The notes: a model not told the origin generated them from the letters alone. 64,000 bases of DNA from Saccharothrix sp. NRRL B-16348 (GCF_001280085.1 NZ_LGED01000223.1:1-64000); one strand, 5' to 3'; positions 8,431 through 17,860 are shown, counted from the stretch's first letter. Program-made: numbers and translations.

Positions 8431-9101
8431 CAGAGGTCGACCCGGTAGCCCACACCGCGGACGGTGACGACCAGCTCCGGGTCGTCGGGGTCGGCTTCGA
8501 CCTTGCGGCGCAGGCGGCGGATGTGGACGTCGAGCAGGCGGGTGTCGCCGAAGTAGTCGTAACCCCACACGCGTTGCAGCAGCTGCTCGCGGCTGACCAC
8601 CCGGCCGTCGGCCGAGGCCAGTTCCACCAGCAGTCGGAATTCGGTGCGCGTCAGGTGGACCTCCGCGCCCGCGCGCAGCACGGTGCTCGTCTGCGGCTGG
8701 ATCTCCAGCTCGCCCACCCGGAGGACTTCGTCTTGGCGGCCGCTGCGGCGTAGCAGGGCGCGGATGCGGGCGGCGAGGACGCTGGCCATCAGCGGTTTGG
8801 TGACGTAGTCGTCCGCGCCCGCTTCGAGTCCGGCGATGACGTCGCTCGCGTCGGTGCGGGCCGTGACGATGATGATCGGCAGGTCGCCCTGCGCGCGCAG
8901 GGCGCGGCAGACCTCCAGACCATCGACACCGGGCAGCATCAGGTCCAGCAGCACCACGTCGAACGTCGTCGTCTTCAACAGGTCCAGGGCGTCCTCACCG
9001 GACACGGCGTCGGTGACGGTGAAGCCCTCGTCGTCGAGCGCGAGACCCAACGCCTGCCTGATGTGTTCGTCGTCCTCGACCAGCAGCACGGACAGCGTCA
9101 T
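8430..9101 (-). CDS. OmpR/PhoB-family response regulator
   Basis: A 223-residue regulator starting at ATG 9101. The receiver domain (1-115) has the acidic pocket VEDDE, phospho-acceptor Asp53 in VVLLDLMLPG, the conserved Thr in IIIVTAR and the Lys in YVTKPL. The C-terminal winged helix (130-223) ends RLRRKVEADPDDPELVVTVR, typical of PhoB/OmpR trans_reg_C. It is the first gene of a three-gene operon with the kinase and lipoprotein. It probably binds its own promoter in 9102-9203, but no operator repeat was identified. Confidence 0.93.
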   Translation of the reverse strand: MTLSVLLVEDDEHIRQALGLALDDEGFTVTDAVSGEDALDLLKTTTFDVVLLDLMLPGVDGLEVCRALRAQGDLPIIIVTARTDASDVIAGLEAGADDYVTKPLMASVLAARIRALLRRSGRQDEVLRVGELEIQPQTSTVLRAGAEVHLTRTEFRLLVELASADGRVVSREQLLQRVWGYDYFGDTRLLDVHIRRLRRKVEADPDDPELVVTVRGVGYRVDL

Positions 9102-9203
9102 GCCTCGATTGTCAGGTCCGAACACCGGGAGCGCCTCGTGACGACGCACTGTGGCGGCAGGATGCAAGCCGATTGGAAGGTCGGTCGCGCCACGCGCCAC
9201 GGG

Positions 9204-9491
9204 TCAGTGCCGGCGATTGATCGCGAAGCGGAAGCGCCCGTCGATGTCCATGCGCACGTCCAGCAGCTTGTCGCGCAGGTGAAGTGCTGCATCCGGCGCC
9301 ATGAAGACACGGCTCCCGGTCGGCGCGGTGAGCACCGCGTCGTGCGCCGCGGGAGGGGCGGGAACGGCCAGGGTGATGGCCTGAACCCCGTCCCGGTCAG
9401 ACCAACCGATCCGCAAGCCACCGTCGTTCCCGCTCGTGCGACCGGTCAGACCGGCGATCACCACGCCGGCCGCGTGGGTGATGTCCAGCAC
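9204..9491 (-). CDS. HesB/IscA-like protein without cysteines (copy 1)
   Basis: A 95-residue small protein. The GTG at 9491 follows GAGAGGAG and matches the start of its neighbour (LDIT versus IDID). The sequence has the A-type Fe-S scaffold layout (DGGLRIGWSD, then PTGSRVFMAPDAALHLRDKL). It lacks all three ligand cysteines of IscA/HesB, so it cannot hold a cluster in the usual way. It lies just downstream of a paralogue in the same direction, so the pair is a tandem duplication. Role unknown. Confidence 0.7.
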   Translation of the reverse strand: MLDITHAAGVVIAGLTGRTSGNDGGLRIGWSDRDGVQAITLAVPAPPAAHDAVLTAPTGSRVFMAPDAALHLRDKLLDVRMDIDGRFRFAINRRH

Positions 9492-9502
9492 GGGGACTCC
9501 TC

Positions 9503-9790
9503 TCAAGCCTGGGGGTAGACGCCGAAGTGGATTCGGCCCGCGTGGCGCCTGCGCACGTCGAGCACCTTGTCCGACAGCGCCTGCGCGGCGCGGGGGTCGA
9601 GGAAGACACGCACCTCGTCACGGGTGACCACCACGTCGTCGACCGCGGGATACGGCTGGATGGACAAGTCGAAGTCGTGGCCGTCCGCCTGGTCGGCCCA
9701 CGCGATCCGCAACCCACCCTGCCGGCCCACCCTGGTGGCCGTGGTCAGCTCGTCGATGGCCGAGGCGGCCGTCGCATCGATGTCGATCAC
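9503..9790 (-). CDS. HesB/IscA-like protein without cysteines (copy 2)
   Basis: A 95-residue paralogue of the next gene, starting MIDIDATAASAIDEL. GGLRIAWADQ and VRVFLDPRAAQALSDKVLD are the segments shared with actinobacterial HesB-like proteins. As in its neighbour, there is no cysteine at all. The 11-base gap between the genes contains the ribosome site for copy 1, so both are probably made from one mRNA starting near 9800-9850. Confidence 0.72.
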   Translation of the reverse strand: MIDIDATAASAIDELTTATRVGRQGGLRIAWADQADGHDFDLSIQPYPAVDDVVVTRDEVRVFLDPRAAQALSDKVLDVRRRHAGRIHFGVYPQA

Positions 9791-9980
9791 TGTCGATTCC
9801 TCCGTGGCGTGTGGTCAGGTCACCTCCGAGGCTAGGTGTTGGTTCCTGCGATCGGACACGTCGGCGTTGCACCGCAAGGAGATTGTCAGCAAAGGTGGAG
9901 CGACAAGTGAATGGGCACGCGGCCCACGACTGCCGCGCGCGCCGGCATTCCTATCCGGACGGTGGCGTTGCGACATGAGG

Positions 9981-10355
9981 TCAGTCCTCGAAGTCCAGTC
10001 TGGCCCACACGGTGGTGGTCGTGTTCTGGGTGAGAATGCCCCATCGGCTGGACAGCGCGTCGATCAGCAGCAGGCCCGCCGAGAGCTGCCACGGCCCGAC
10101 TCGCCTGCGCGCGTGGTTCCGAACGCTGACCACCATCGACTCGCCGAACTCGTCGAGGTCGAGTTTCAGCACGTAGGGCGGCAGGCCGTGGTTCACGGCG
10201 TTGTCGAACAGTTCCCCCGCGACCACGCCCACCAGCACGACGTCATTCTCCGGCCAGCCTTCCAGGCGCTCCTGGAGCCACCGCGCGACCTCCACCGGCG
10301 AAGTGGAGTCGTCGTCCTGGACCACCAGCACGACCGCTCCGTCACCCGCTGCCAC
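9981..10355 (-). CDS. Anti-sigma-factor-type ATP-binding protein (HATPase_c_2)
   Basis: A 124-residue single-domain GHKL ATPase. The N box ELFDNAVNHG is clear. The later part (MVVSVRNHARR, QLSAGLLLIDALSSRWG) fits RsbW/SpoIIAB-like serine kinases of the sigma-B type regulatory network, which are abundant in actinomycetes. No sigma or anti-anti-sigma partner lies beside it. The GTG at 10355 is the longest reasonable start, and a shorter start is possible. Confidence 0.75.
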   Translation of the reverse strand: MAAGDGAVVLVVQDDDSTSPVEVARWLQERLEGWPENDVVLVGVVAGELFDNAVNHGLPPYVLKLDLDEFGESMVVSVRNHARRRVGPWQLSAGLLLIDALSSRWGILTQNTTTTVWARLDFED

Positions 10356-10415
10356 CTGGCGATTCTCCCACCGCTGTGCGGATCACACCTGACGAGAACC
10401 TTGCGATCCCGGGCG

Positions 10416-11192
10416 TCAGGACTCGTCGATCACCGAGCGCAGGAACTGCCTGGTGCGTTCCTGCTTGGGCGCGTCGAACAGCTCGTCCGGTGGCGCCGAT
10501 TCGATGATGCGGCCCTCGTTGAACATCAGGACCCGGTCGGACACGTCGCGGGCGAACTTCATGGCGTGGGTCACGCACAGCATGGTCACGTCGAACGTCC
10601 GCGCGACGTCCCGCAGCACGTCGAGCACCTCGGCGGCGAGTTCCGGGTCGAGCGCGGAGGTGACCTCGTCCAGCAGCAGCACGTCCGGCCGCATGGCCAG
10701 CGCGCGGGCGATCGCGACCCGCTGCTGTTGGCCGCCGGACAGCTGTGACGGGTAGGCGTCGAGCTTGCCCGCCAGTCCGACCATGTCCAGCAACCCCCGG
10801 GCGCGCTCTTCGGCCTCCTCCTTCTCCAGCCCGAGCACGTGGACCGGTGCTTCGGTGACGTTGCGCAGCACTCGCATGTTGGGGAACAGGTTGTACTGCT
10901 GGAACACCATCGTGGTGTGCCGGCGCATCGTCCGCAGGTGCCGTTCACCGGCGGCGACGAGGGTGTCGCCCCGCCGTTCGTGGAACAGCGGCTCGCCGGC
11001 CAGGGTGATCGTGCCGCTGTCGGGGCGGGTGAGGGTCATCAGCATCCGCAGGATCGTCGTCTTGCCCGACCCGCTGGGCCCGATCAGTGTGACCCGCTCG
11101 CCCGCGCGGACGGTGAAGGACAGGTCGTCGAGCACGACGGTGTCGGCGAACCGCTTGTCGACCCGGTCGAACGTGATCAACTCCGTGGTCAT
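10416..11192 (-). CDS. ehuA: Ectoine/hydroxyectoine ABC importer, ATP-binding subunit
   Basis: A 258-residue polar-amino-acid-type ABC ATPase. It has Walker A GPSGSGKTT, Q loop MVFQQYNLFPNM, signature LSGGQQQRVAIARAL, Walker B VLLLDEVTSALD and switch His in CVTHAMK. It is the last gene of the four-gene importer operon, with its ATG overlapping the ehuD stop. The extra residues HERRGDTLVAAGERHL between Walker A and the Q loop are typical of EhuA. It powers uptake of ectoine and hydroxyectoine. Confidence 0.9.
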   Translation of the reverse strand: MTTELITFDRVDKRFADTVVLDDLSFTVRAGERVTLIGPSGSGKTTILRMLMTLTRPDSGTITLAGEPLFHERRGDTLVAAGERHLRTMRRHTTMVFQQYNLFPNMRVLRNVTEAPVHVLGLEKEEAEERARGLLDMVGLAGKLDAYPSQLSGGQQQRVAIARALAMRPDVLLLDEVTSALDPELAAEVLDVLRDVARTFDVTMLCVTHAMKFARDVSDRVLMFNEGRIIESAPPDELFDAPKQERTRQFLRSVIDES

Positions 11193-11848
11193 GCGACTTC
11201 CCTTCGGTACCGGTGTTCCAGGACCCGCACCGGCCACGCGATGAGGAGGGCGGTGATCAGGTACAGCAGCCCGGCCACGGTGATCAGTTCCAGGTACTGG
11301 AAGTTCTGCGCGCCGACCGCCTTCACCACGCTGAGCACCTCGGCGATGGTGATGACGGTGAGCTGAGGTGTGTCCTTGAACAGGGCGATGGCGTAGTTGC
11401 CCAGTGCGGGCACGACCCGTGGCACGGCCTGCGGCAGCACGACCCTGGTCCAGGTGCGACTGCGCGACAGGCTCAGCGCCTTGGCCGCCTCCCACTGCCC
11501 GGTGGGCACTCCGTCGATGCCCGCGCGGTACACCTCGGAGGTGTAGGTCGCGTAGTGCACGCCGAGGCCGATCGCGCCGGTCGCCATCGCGGACAGCTCG
11601 ATCCCGACGGTGGGCAGCACGAAGAACAGGAAGAACAGCTGCACCAGCAACGGGGTGGAGCGGACGAACTCGACGAAGAAGCCGACCGGGAGCCGGACCC
11701 AGCGCTGGTGGCTCCGGCGCGACAACGCGAACCCGAGCCCGAGCACGAGTGCGATCACGTAGCCGATCGCGGCGGCCTGGAGTGCGATCACCAGGCCGCG
11801 CAGCAGAGGCGGCACGGCCTCCCACGCGGCCTGCCAGTCGAACGTCAT
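11189..11848 (-). CDS. ehuD: Ectoine/hydroxyectoine ABC importer, permease EhuD
   Basis: A 219-residue permease of the polar amino acid (His/Glu/Gln/Arg/opine) family with about five membrane segments. The ATPase-coupling EAA loop is EAAKALSLSRSRTWTRVVLPQA (shown here as its key residues EAAKAL...LPQA). It overlaps ehuC upstream and ehuA downstream by four bases each. It forms the heteromeric channel with EhuC. Confidence 0.9.
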   Translation of the reverse strand: MTFDWQAAWEAVPPLLRGLVIALQAAAIGYVIALVLGLGFALSRRSHQRWVRLPVGFFVEFVRSTPLLVQLFFLFFVLPTVGIELSAMATGAIGLGVHYATYTSEVYRAGIDGVPTGQWEAAKALSLSRSRTWTRVVLPQAVPRVVPALGNYAIALFKDTPQLTVITIAEVLSVVKAVGAQNFQYLELITVAGLLYLITALLIAWPVRVLEHRYRREVA

Positions 11849-12543
11849 CGCGCCCCCTCGGTGACCAGGGGACCGACGTGCGGCCCGCTGGAGGTGGTGG
11901 TTCGGCCCAGCGAGGCGGCCGCGCGCCGTTCGACCAGCTTCACCAGTCGGGTGAGCACCAGCGCGATCACGCCGTAGCCGACGAGCAGGCCCGCGAACGT
12001 GGCCGCGGTGTCACCGGTGGCGGCACGGACGATCTGTCCCTGGAACGTCAGGTCCTGGAGGAAGACCAGCGACACCAGCGCGGTGGCCTTCAGCAGCTCG
12101 ACCAGCAGGTTGCCGAACGGCGGCACCATCGCCACGACCGCCTGCGGCAGCACCACCAGCCGCATCCGCTGCCAGGGCGTGAAGTTGAGCGCCGTGGCGG
12201 CTTCGAGCTGCGCGGCCGGCACGGAGAGCACCGCGCCGCGCACGACCTCCGCGCCGTACGCGCCGATGTTGAGCGAGAGTGCCAGCACGCCGGCGAACAG
12301 TGGCTCCAATTGGAACCCGAGGCCGGGCAGGGCGAACACGAGCCAGAACAGCACGACCAGTGCCGGCAGCCCGCGGAAGCCCTCGGTGTAGGCCAGCGCG
12401 ACACCGCGCACCAGCCGGTTGGCCGACAGCCGGGCGAGCCCGGCGGCGAACGCGAACACCAGACCGAGCACCGCGCCGAACAACGTCAGTTCCAGCGTGA
12501 CGAGCAGCCCGTCGAGCAGGCGCAGCCACAGACCTGTGGACAT
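11845..12543 (-). CDS. ehuC: Ectoine/hydroxyectoine ABC importer, permease EhuC
   Basis: A 232-residue inner-membrane permease paralogous to EhuD. Hydrophobic segments begin LLDGLLVTLELTLFGAVLG. The EAA-type loop is LEAATALNFTPWQRMRLVVL. The gene follows ehuB after 15 bases containing GAGGGGGAGGG, an excellent ribosome site. The order B-C-D-A matches known ehu operons. Confidence 0.9.
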   Translation of the reverse strand: MSTGLWLRLLDGLLVTLELTLFGAVLGLVFAFAAGLARLSANRLVRGVALAYTEGFRGLPALVVLFWLVFALPGLGFQLEPLFAGVLALSLNIGAYGAEVVRGAVLSVPAAQLEAATALNFTPWQRMRLVVLPQAVVAMVPPFGNLLVELLKATALVSLVFLQDLTFQGQIVRAATGDTAATFAGLLVGYGVIALVLTRLVKLVERRAAASLGRTTTSSGPHVGPLVTEGAR

Positions 12544-12558
12544 GGGTGACCCTCCCCC

Positions 12559-13455
12559 TCAGGCCGGGTCGGACCGGCAGAGCCGGTCCGCGGTGAGGTC
12601 GGTCATCTCGGACTCGGTGAACCCGAACGGGCGGACGATCTCCAGCAGCTCCCCGCTGCGCTTGAGCCCGTGCAGCTCGGCGTTGAACGCGTCGCGCAGC
12701 CGCCGCTGGTCGGGGCGGAAGCCGAACCCGCCCGCGCCGTACTGCTCCACGCCGTCGAGCACCGGCACGAACGGCTCGGTCAGCTCGACGGCCGCGTCCG
12801 GTCTGCGGGCCATCGCGTCGCGCAACGAGATCGCGGTGAGCAGGAAGCCGTCCGCGCGACCGGCCAGCAGTCCGTCGACCCCGCCGGCCTGGGTCGCGAA
12901 GGTCACCGTCCGGTCGGCGGGGACGCCGTACCCGGCGGCGATGTCGACCTCGAAGCTCCCGAGCAGCACCCCGAGCTTCGCCGTGCCGTCCTGGACGAAG
13001 TCCTCGAGCGTGGTGAAACGCCCCACGTCGCCGCGGCGCACCAGGATGGCCTCGGGCGCGTTGTAGTCCGGGTCGGAGAACAGGATCTGCTCGCACCGGG
13101 TCGGGGTGATGAACATGCCGGCGGCGATGACGTCGAACAGCCCGGCGCGCAGGCCGGGGATCAGCGCGCCGAAGTCCGACAGCGCGGGCACGAAGTTGTC
13201 CACCCCGAGCCTGCGGAACACGGCTTTGGCGACCTCGGGCGCCTCGCCGGTCAGCTCGCCGCGGCGGTCGACGTAGCCGTAGGGAGCCTCGTTGGCGAAG
13301 CCCATGCGCACTTCGCCGGTGGCACGCAGGCGCTCCAGCAGGTTGCCGCCGTGATCCTCGGCGGACAGGTCGACGGTGCTGCACCCGGCGGCGGCGAGCC
13401 CGGCTCCGAGACCGGCTGCCAGGAACAGGCGGCGGGACAAGTGTGAAGAAGACAC
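12559..13455 (-). CDS. ehuB: Ectoine/hydroxyectoine-binding lipoprotein EhuB
   Basis: A 298-residue solute-binding protein. The GTG at 13455 gives a perfect exported N-terminus with a twin-arginine-like SRRLFLAAG followed by a lipobox LAAAGC. In-frame upstream starts would bury this signal. The mature protein has the periplasmic-binding-protein fold type 2 (VRMGFANEAPYGYVD, VIAAGMFITPTRCEQILFS), as in EhuB. It is the first gene of the importer operon and is divergent from ectA, which suggests shared osmotic control. Confidence 0.9.
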   Translation of the reverse strand: MSSSHLSRRLFLAAGLGAGLAAAGCSTVDLSAEDHGGNLLERLRATGEVRMGFANEAPYGYVDRRGELTGEAPEVAKAVFRRLGVDNFVPALSDFGALIPGLRAGLFDVIAAGMFITPTRCEQILFSDPDYNAPEAILVRRGDVGRFTTLEDFVQDGTAKLGVLLGSFEVDIAAGYGVPADRTVTFATQAGGVDGLLAGRADGFLLTAISLRDAMARRPDAAVELTEPFVPVLDGVEQYGAGGFGFRPDQRRLRDAFNAELHGLKRSGELLEIVRPFGFTESEMTDLTADRLCRSDPA

Positions 13456-13525
13456 GAAGTGGGATTCCCAACTTCGACGACAGGACGGTCCACCGCACCG
13501 CGACACGGCGGACGGACTCGGCGAC

Positions 13526-13553
13526 CTTAGAGAAAGCGGCGGCGGACCGTCAA
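13526..13553 (-). promoter_or_regulatory. Likely ehuB promoter in the ehu/ect divergent region
   Basis: The minus strand reads TTGACG (13553-13548), 16 bases, then TCTAAG (13531-13526). This is a fair match to a housekeeping -35/-10 pair and would start transcription about 60 bases before the ehuB GTG. The whole 13456-13723 interval is the only space for control of both ehuBCDA and ectABCD. No equally clear ectA promoter was seen. Confidence 0.4.
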
Positions 13554-13723
13554 CACCAAGCTCGTGCCGCGCCGTCGAACTCGACATGAAATGCTTATGC
13601 CGCAACCAGATTCTGGTATGTCACAGCGGATGGAGTCCGAAGTGGATGGTCAACCTTGCGGTTGCCTGACAGGTGGCGCGAGGTGTGCCCGCACGTTCCT
13701 CGCGGCTGTTACGTTCCGGCAGC

Positions 13724-14275
13724 ATGTTCGCCGAACGGACGAAGCAGCACGGCGTGCTCCAGTCGGGCGCCGTGCCACCGCTCTCGGTCGGGCGACCGAC
13801 CGCCGGCGACGGGGGCGCACTGTGGCGCCTGGCTGTCGACACCGGTGTGCTCGACGTCAACTCCTCGTACGCCTACCTGCTGTGGGTCAGGGATTTCGCC
13901 GCTGCCTCGGCGGTCGCCCGAGCGGGTGGGGAGGTCGTGGGCTTCGTCACCGGCTACGCCCGCCCGGACGCGCCAGGAACGTTGTTCGTCTGGCAGGTTG
14001 CCGTGGCAGAGCGGCACCGGGGTCGCGGCGTCGCGCGAGCGATGCTGGACGACCTGGTCGGCCGCGGCACGACATTTGTCGAGACGACGGTCACGGCGAC
14101 CAACGAGGCGTCGATCCGGCTGTTCACCGCGCTGGCGCGCGACCACGGCGTCCGGCACACCTGTGAGCCGCTGTTCACCGAAGACCTGTTCCCCGATTCG
14201 CACGAAGCCGAAGAACTGCACCGCCTCGGGCCGTGGCCGGGGTCGCCCCGCACTCGAACACCAGGAGAGACGTGA
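13724..14275 (+). CDS. ectA: L-2,4-diaminobutyrate acetyltransferase
   Basis: A 183-residue GNAT acetyltransferase that makes N-gamma-acetyl-diaminobutyrate, the second step from aspartate semialdehyde to ectoine. The acetyl-CoA loop is in [40 protein letters not shown] is also typical of EctA. The ATG at 13724 was chosen because family similarity starts there. An in-frame GTG/ATG extension would add an unrelated N-terminus. First gene of ectABCD, with its stop overlapping ectB (GTGA). Confidence 0.93.
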   Translation: MFAERTKQHGVLQSGAVPPLSVGRPTAGDGGALWRLAVDTGVLDVNSSYAYLLWVRDFAAASAVARAGGEVVGFVTGYARPDAPGTLFVWQVAVAERHRGRGVARAMLDDLVGRGTTFVETTVTATNEASIRLFTALARDHGVRHTCEPLFTEDLFPDSHEAEELHRLGPWPGSPRTRTPGET

Positions 14276-15531
14276 GCATTTTCGCCAGCCTCGAGTCCGA
14301 GGTCCGCAGTTACTGCCGCAAGTGGCCGGTGGTGTTCGACCGCGCGGTCGGCGCGCACCTCTACGACGAGGACGGCGGCGGCTACCTGGACTTCTTCGCG
14401 GGCGCCGGCGCGCTCAACTACGGGCACAACAACCCGGTCCTCAAGAAGGCCCTGATCGAGTACCTGGCCGAGGACCGGATCACCCACTCCCTCGACATGC
14501 ACACCACCGCCAAACGGGACTTCCTGGAGGCGTTCGACGAGGTGGTGCTCCAGCCGCGCGGTCTGGAGTACAAGGTCCAGTTCCCCGGACCTACCGGCAC
14601 GAACGCGGTCGAGGCGGCCCTCAAGCTGGCGCGCAAGGTCACCGGTCGCGAGTCGGTGGTCAACTTCACCAACGCCTTCCACGGGATGACGCTCGGCGCG
14701 CTGTCGGTCAGCGGCGACTCGATGAAACGCGGTGGCGCGGGCATTCCGCTGGTGCACGCGACGCCGATGCCCTATGACAACTACTTCGACGGGCAGTACC
14801 CGGACTTCCTGTACTTCGAGCGGTTGCTCAGCGACGCGGGCAGCGGCCTCAACGCCCCCGCGGCAGTGATCGTGGAGACGGTGCAGGGCGAGGGCGGCAT
14901 CAACGCGGCCCGCTTCGACTGGCTCGCGGGACTGGCCGCGCTGTGCCGCACGCACGGGATCCTGCTGATCGTGGACGACGTGCAGATGGGCTGCGGTCGG
15001 ACCGGCCCGTTCTTCAGCTTCGAGGGCTCCGGGATCGTGCCCGACATCGTCTGCCTGTCGAAGTCGATCGGCGGGTACGGGCTGCCGATGGCGCTCACCC
15101 TGGTGCGCCCGGACCTGGACGTGTGGGAGCCGGGGGAGCACAACGGGACGTTCCGCGGCAACAACCCGGCGTTCGTCACCGCCACCGCGGCACTGCGCGA
15201 GTACTGGGCCGACGACCGGCTGGAGAAGAGCACCAAGACCAGGGGCGAACAGGTCGAACGGGCGCTGCAGGACATCTCCGCGACCGTGCCCGGCAGCGTC
15301 GCGAAGGGGCGCGGGCTCGCCCGCGGCCTGGCGTTCGAGGAGACCGGACTGGCCGGCCGGGTGGCGGGCGCGGCGTTCCGGCGCGGCCTGCTGGTCGAGA
15401 CCTCCGGCCCGGACGACGAGGTGGTCAAGCTGATGCCGCCGCTCACCCTCACCGACGACGAGCTCGAACGAGGACTGACCCTGCTCACCGAGTCCGTGCG
15501 CGAGTGCGCCACCACGGGAGGAGCGCCGTGA
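14272..15531 (+). CDS. ectB: L-2,4-diaminobutyrate transaminase
   Basis: A 419-residue class III PLP aminotransferase converting aspartate semialdehyde to 2,4-diaminobutyrate with glutamate. The GTG at 14272 lies 2 bases after GGAGAGA and overlaps the ectA stop. The sequence starts [20 protein letters not shown], a typical EctB N-terminus. The PLP-binding Lys is in [17 protein letters not shown], with the [11 protein letters not shown] aspartate loop upstream. Length is as expected for the family. Confidence 0.95.
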   Translation: MSIFASLESEVRSYCRKWPVVFDRAVGAHLYDEDGGGYLDFFAGAGALNYGHNNPVLKKALIEYLAEDRITHSLDMHTTAKRDFLEAFDEVVLQPRGLEYKVQFPGPTGTNAVEAALKLARKVTGRESVVNFTNAFHGMTLGALSVSGDSMKRGGAGIPLVHATPMPYDNYFDGQYPDFLYFERLLSDAGSGLNAPAAVIVETVQGEGGINAARFDWLAGLAALCRTHGILLIVDDVQMGCGRTGPFFSFEGSGIVPDIVCLSKSIGGYGLPMALTLVRPDLDVWEPGEHNGTFRGNNPAFVTATAALREYWADDRLEKSTKTRGEQVERALQDISATVPGSVAKGRGLARGLAFEETGLAGRVAGAAFRRGLLVETSGPDDEVVKLMPPLTLTDDELERGLTLLTESVRECATTGGAP

Positions 15532-15974
15532 TCGTCCGTTCGCTGCACGACCTCGACGGCACCGACCGCGATGTCGTCACGCCCAACTGGCGCAGCAAGC
15601 GCATCATCCTGGCCGGGGACCGGGTCGGGTTCTCGATGCACGAGACCGTGCTGAAAGCGGGCACGGTCAACGACTTCTGGTACGCCAACCACGTCGAAGC
15701 GGTGCTGTGCGTGGAAGGCCACGGCGAACTGGTCGACAAGGAGACCGGCGAGGTCTTCGCGCTGCGCCCCGGCACGCTCTACCTGCTCGACGGGCACGAG
15801 CGCCACCAGGTGCGGCCCGTCACCGACATCCGCGCGATCTGCGTGTTCAACCCCCCGGTCACCGGACGGGAAGTGCACGACGAACGCGGCGTGTACCCGC
15901 TGATCCGCCTGGACGAACAGGGGAACGGCGACGACCCGGCGAACCTGCCGTCCGACGAGGAGACCCGCGCATGA
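15528..15974 (+). CDS. ectC: L-ectoine synthase
   Basis: A 148-residue cupin-like enzyme that closes N-gamma-acetyl-diaminobutyrate to ectoine. It starts [15 protein letters not shown] and has the family segments [30 protein letters not shown] and [16 protein letters not shown]. It overlaps ectB (GTGA) and ectD (ATGA), so the operon is tightly coupled. The length is slightly above the roughly 130 residues common for EctC. Confidence 0.95.
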   Translation: MIVRSLHDLDGTDRDVVTPNWRSKRIILAGDRVGFSMHETVLKAGTVNDFWYANHVEAVLCVEGHGELVDKETGEVFALRPGTLYLLDGHERHQVRPVTDIRAICVFNPPVTGREVHDERGVYPLIRLDEQGNGDDPANLPSDEETRA

Positions 15975-16858
15975 CCACGACCACGGACCGGTACCCGACC
16001 CGCACGGCGACCGAGGCGGCGCCGATCACCCGAGCCGAGCCCGTCGTCTGGGGCGGGGAAACCTCCGGGCCGCTCGACGCCGGAACGCTCGCGTCCTACG
16101 ACGCCAAGGGCTTCCTCACCGTCGAGAACCTGCTGAGCCCCGAAGAGGTCGACCTGTTCCGCGACGCGGTCGGCAGGCTCCGCGCCGACCCGGTTGTCCG
16201 CGCCGACGAGCGCACGGTCGTGGAGAAGCAGTCCGACGACGTGCGCTCCGTCTTCGAGGTGCACCGGATCAGCGAACTGGTCGCCCGACTCGCCGCCGAC
16301 CCGCGGCTCCTCGACCGCGCCCGCCAGATCCTCGGCTCGGACGTGTACGTGCACCAAAGCCGGGTCAACTTCATGCCTGGCTTCACCGGCAAGGGCTTCT
16401 ACTGGCACTCGGACTTCGAGACCTGGCACGCCGAGGACGGCATGCCGCTGATGCGCGCGGTGAGCGTGTCGATCGCGCTGACCGACAACTACCCGTTCAA
16501 CGGCGGCCTGATGCTGATGCCCGGCGCCCACCGCACCTTCGTGCCCTGCGCCGGCGCGACACCCGACGACCACTACCGGTCGTCGCTGAAGGAGCAGGAG
16601 ATCGGCGTCCCGAGCCGGGCGCACCTCACCGCACTGGCGGACGCGCACGGCATCGAGCAGTTCACCGGCCCGGCCGGCTCGGCGCTGATGTTCGACTCCA
16701 ACAGCATGCACGGCTCGGGCAGCAACATCACCCCGTTCCCGCGCTCCAACATCTTCCTCGTGTTCAACAGCGTGGAGAACACCCTGGTGAAGCCGTTCGC
16801 CGCGGCCCGACCGCGGCCGGACTTCGTCGCCTCACGCGACTTCACCCCGCTGAGCTGA
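15971..16858 (+). CDS. ectD: Ectoine 5-hydroxylase
   Basis: A 295-residue Fe(II)/2-oxoglutarate dioxygenase that hydroxylates ectoine. The iron ligands are the HxD in [11 protein letters not shown] and the distal His in [10 protein letters not shown], with the 2-oxoglutarate Arg in [11 protein letters not shown]. The EctD signature around [19 protein letters not shown] is clear. It is the last gene of ectABCD, followed by a strong stem-loop 58 bases downstream. Together with ehuBCDA the strain should both make and recover hydroxyectoine. Confidence 0.94.
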   Translation: MTTTTDRYPTRTATEAAPITRAEPVVWGGETSGPLDAGTLASYDAKGFLTVENLLSPEEVDLFRDAVGRLRADPVVRADERTVVEKQSDDVRSVFEVHRISELVARLAADPRLLDRARQILGSDVYVHQSRVNFMPGFTGKGFYWHSDFETWHAEDGMPLMRAVSVSIALTDNYPFNGGLMLMPGAHRTFVPCAGATPDDHYRSSLKEQEIGVPSRAHLTALADAHGIEQFTGPAGSALMFDSNSMHGSGSNITPFPRSNIFLVFNSVENTLVKPFAAARPRPDFVASRDFTPLS

Positions 16859-16915
16859 CTTCGGAAGTCCGGTGTTCGTCACGCCGCGGCAGTCGGGGGA
16901 ATCCGCGGCATGGTG

Positions 16916-16959
16916 GTGCGGGACTCGCGGAGGGCGGCACCCCGCCGGGAGTCCTGCAC
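16916..16959 (+). terminator. Stem-loop terminator after ectABCD
   Basis: The arms 16916-16926 (GTGCGGGACTC) and 16949-16959 (GAGTCCTGCAC) pair over 11 positions with one G-U. The loop itself can form a GGCGG/CCGCC stem. There is no T run, as is usual in high-GC actinomycetes. Between here and 17187 no convincing gene was seen. Confidence 0.55.
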
Positions 16960-17187
16960 GACTCGTCTTAGATGTCCACAGAGGACAAATGGGGTTCGGG
17001 TCGTCACGCCGCGCCGTTGTGCCGATATCCGCCGGGCCGTCCCGCAGGTGCCCAAGAAGATCAGCATGGTCCTGATCGATGCCTTCGCCAGGTTCGTCGA
17101 GGCGGGCGTGGTCCTGTGTCCGGACGACGTTCGCGTGCTGATCCGACGACCTCGTGGCGGTGCTGGTGCGCTTTGCCAGGGTGGTGC

Positions 17188-17406
17188 TCAGGTGCGTGCG
17201 GTGATCATGGCGTCGAGCCGGTGTTGGGCCAGCCGGTGCAGCATCTCGGCCAAGGCCTCCGGTTGGATCTGCCCTTGCAGGTCTTCTCTGGCGGTGACCA
17301 CGGTGCGAGCCACGACTGTCGAAGAGACGCGTCCTCGGAACTCGGCGGTCAAGGCGCGCACGGTGTCACGACAGACGGGATCCCGTCGGTGCTGGTCGGC
17401 GATCAC
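17188..17406 (-). CDS. Small three-helix-bundle domain protein
   Basis: A 72-residue all-helical product. The GTG at 17406 follows AGAGGAG with good spacing. The composition and the pattern VRALTAEFRGRVSSTVVART then EALAEMLHRLAQHRLDAMI resemble the three-helix bundle dimerization domain proteins common in actinomycetes. No partner gene is adjacent. Function unknown. Confidence 0.6.
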   Translation of the reverse strand: MIADQHRRDPVCRDTVRALTAEFRGRVSSTVVARTVVTAREDLQGQIQPEALAEMLHRLAQHRLDAMITART

Positions 17407-17617
17407 GGCTGCTCCTCTGTTCGGGTCGCTCCTTCTATCCTCCGGGAAAACGCAGGTGAAGGACCTAACGAGTGCCTGACGATCGTCGGGCCGCGGACCG
17501 CGAGTGTCAGCAGCATGCGGAACGGCTCCCACTTGCCGCACTCGGCTCTCATCGCAAGGTGAACGCAAGGTCGTACCGCGGAGTTGTCGACCACAGTGAT
17601 GGGGAGTCCGCGAGACG

Positions 17618-17860
17618 ATGAGAGCGACACCTCCTCTTGCCGTAGTTCGAGCCAGGAAGTCGACCGCCAGCGCCGTGACCGCTTTCCCTGTTGAGGAAGA
17701 TCCTGCCGCTCTGCTCCTGATCTGCGACGATTGCGGTTGTCGATTCGACAACCGCAGCGCCGATGAGTGGGTCGTGCTGTGGCACCGGGCGGTGGTGAAA
17801 GGCTGGGCGGGCCGGGACCGGGCGATCGGCCCGCACCGCTGTGATTCCTGTGCGGTGTGA
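17618..17860 (+). CDS. Small zinc-ribbon-like protein
   Basis: An 80-residue product with two CxxC pairs, CDDC near residue 36 and CDSC at the very end. They bracket a helical stretch (DEWVVLWHRAVVKGW). This is a plausible treble-clef or zinc-ribbon knuckle. It starts at ATG 17618, divergent from the three-helix-bundle gene. The family is not recognised and no function is proposed. Confidence 0.5.
   Translation: MRATPPLAVVRARKSTASAVTAFPVEEDPAALLLICDDCGCRFDNRSADEWVVLWHRAVVKGWAGRDRAIGPHRCDSCAV

Noticed and set aside
11193..11825. Extension of the ehuA frame through the ehuD gene
   Set aside because: The extra part is an Arg/Pro-rich out-of-frame reading of ehuD. The ATPase begins at 11192.
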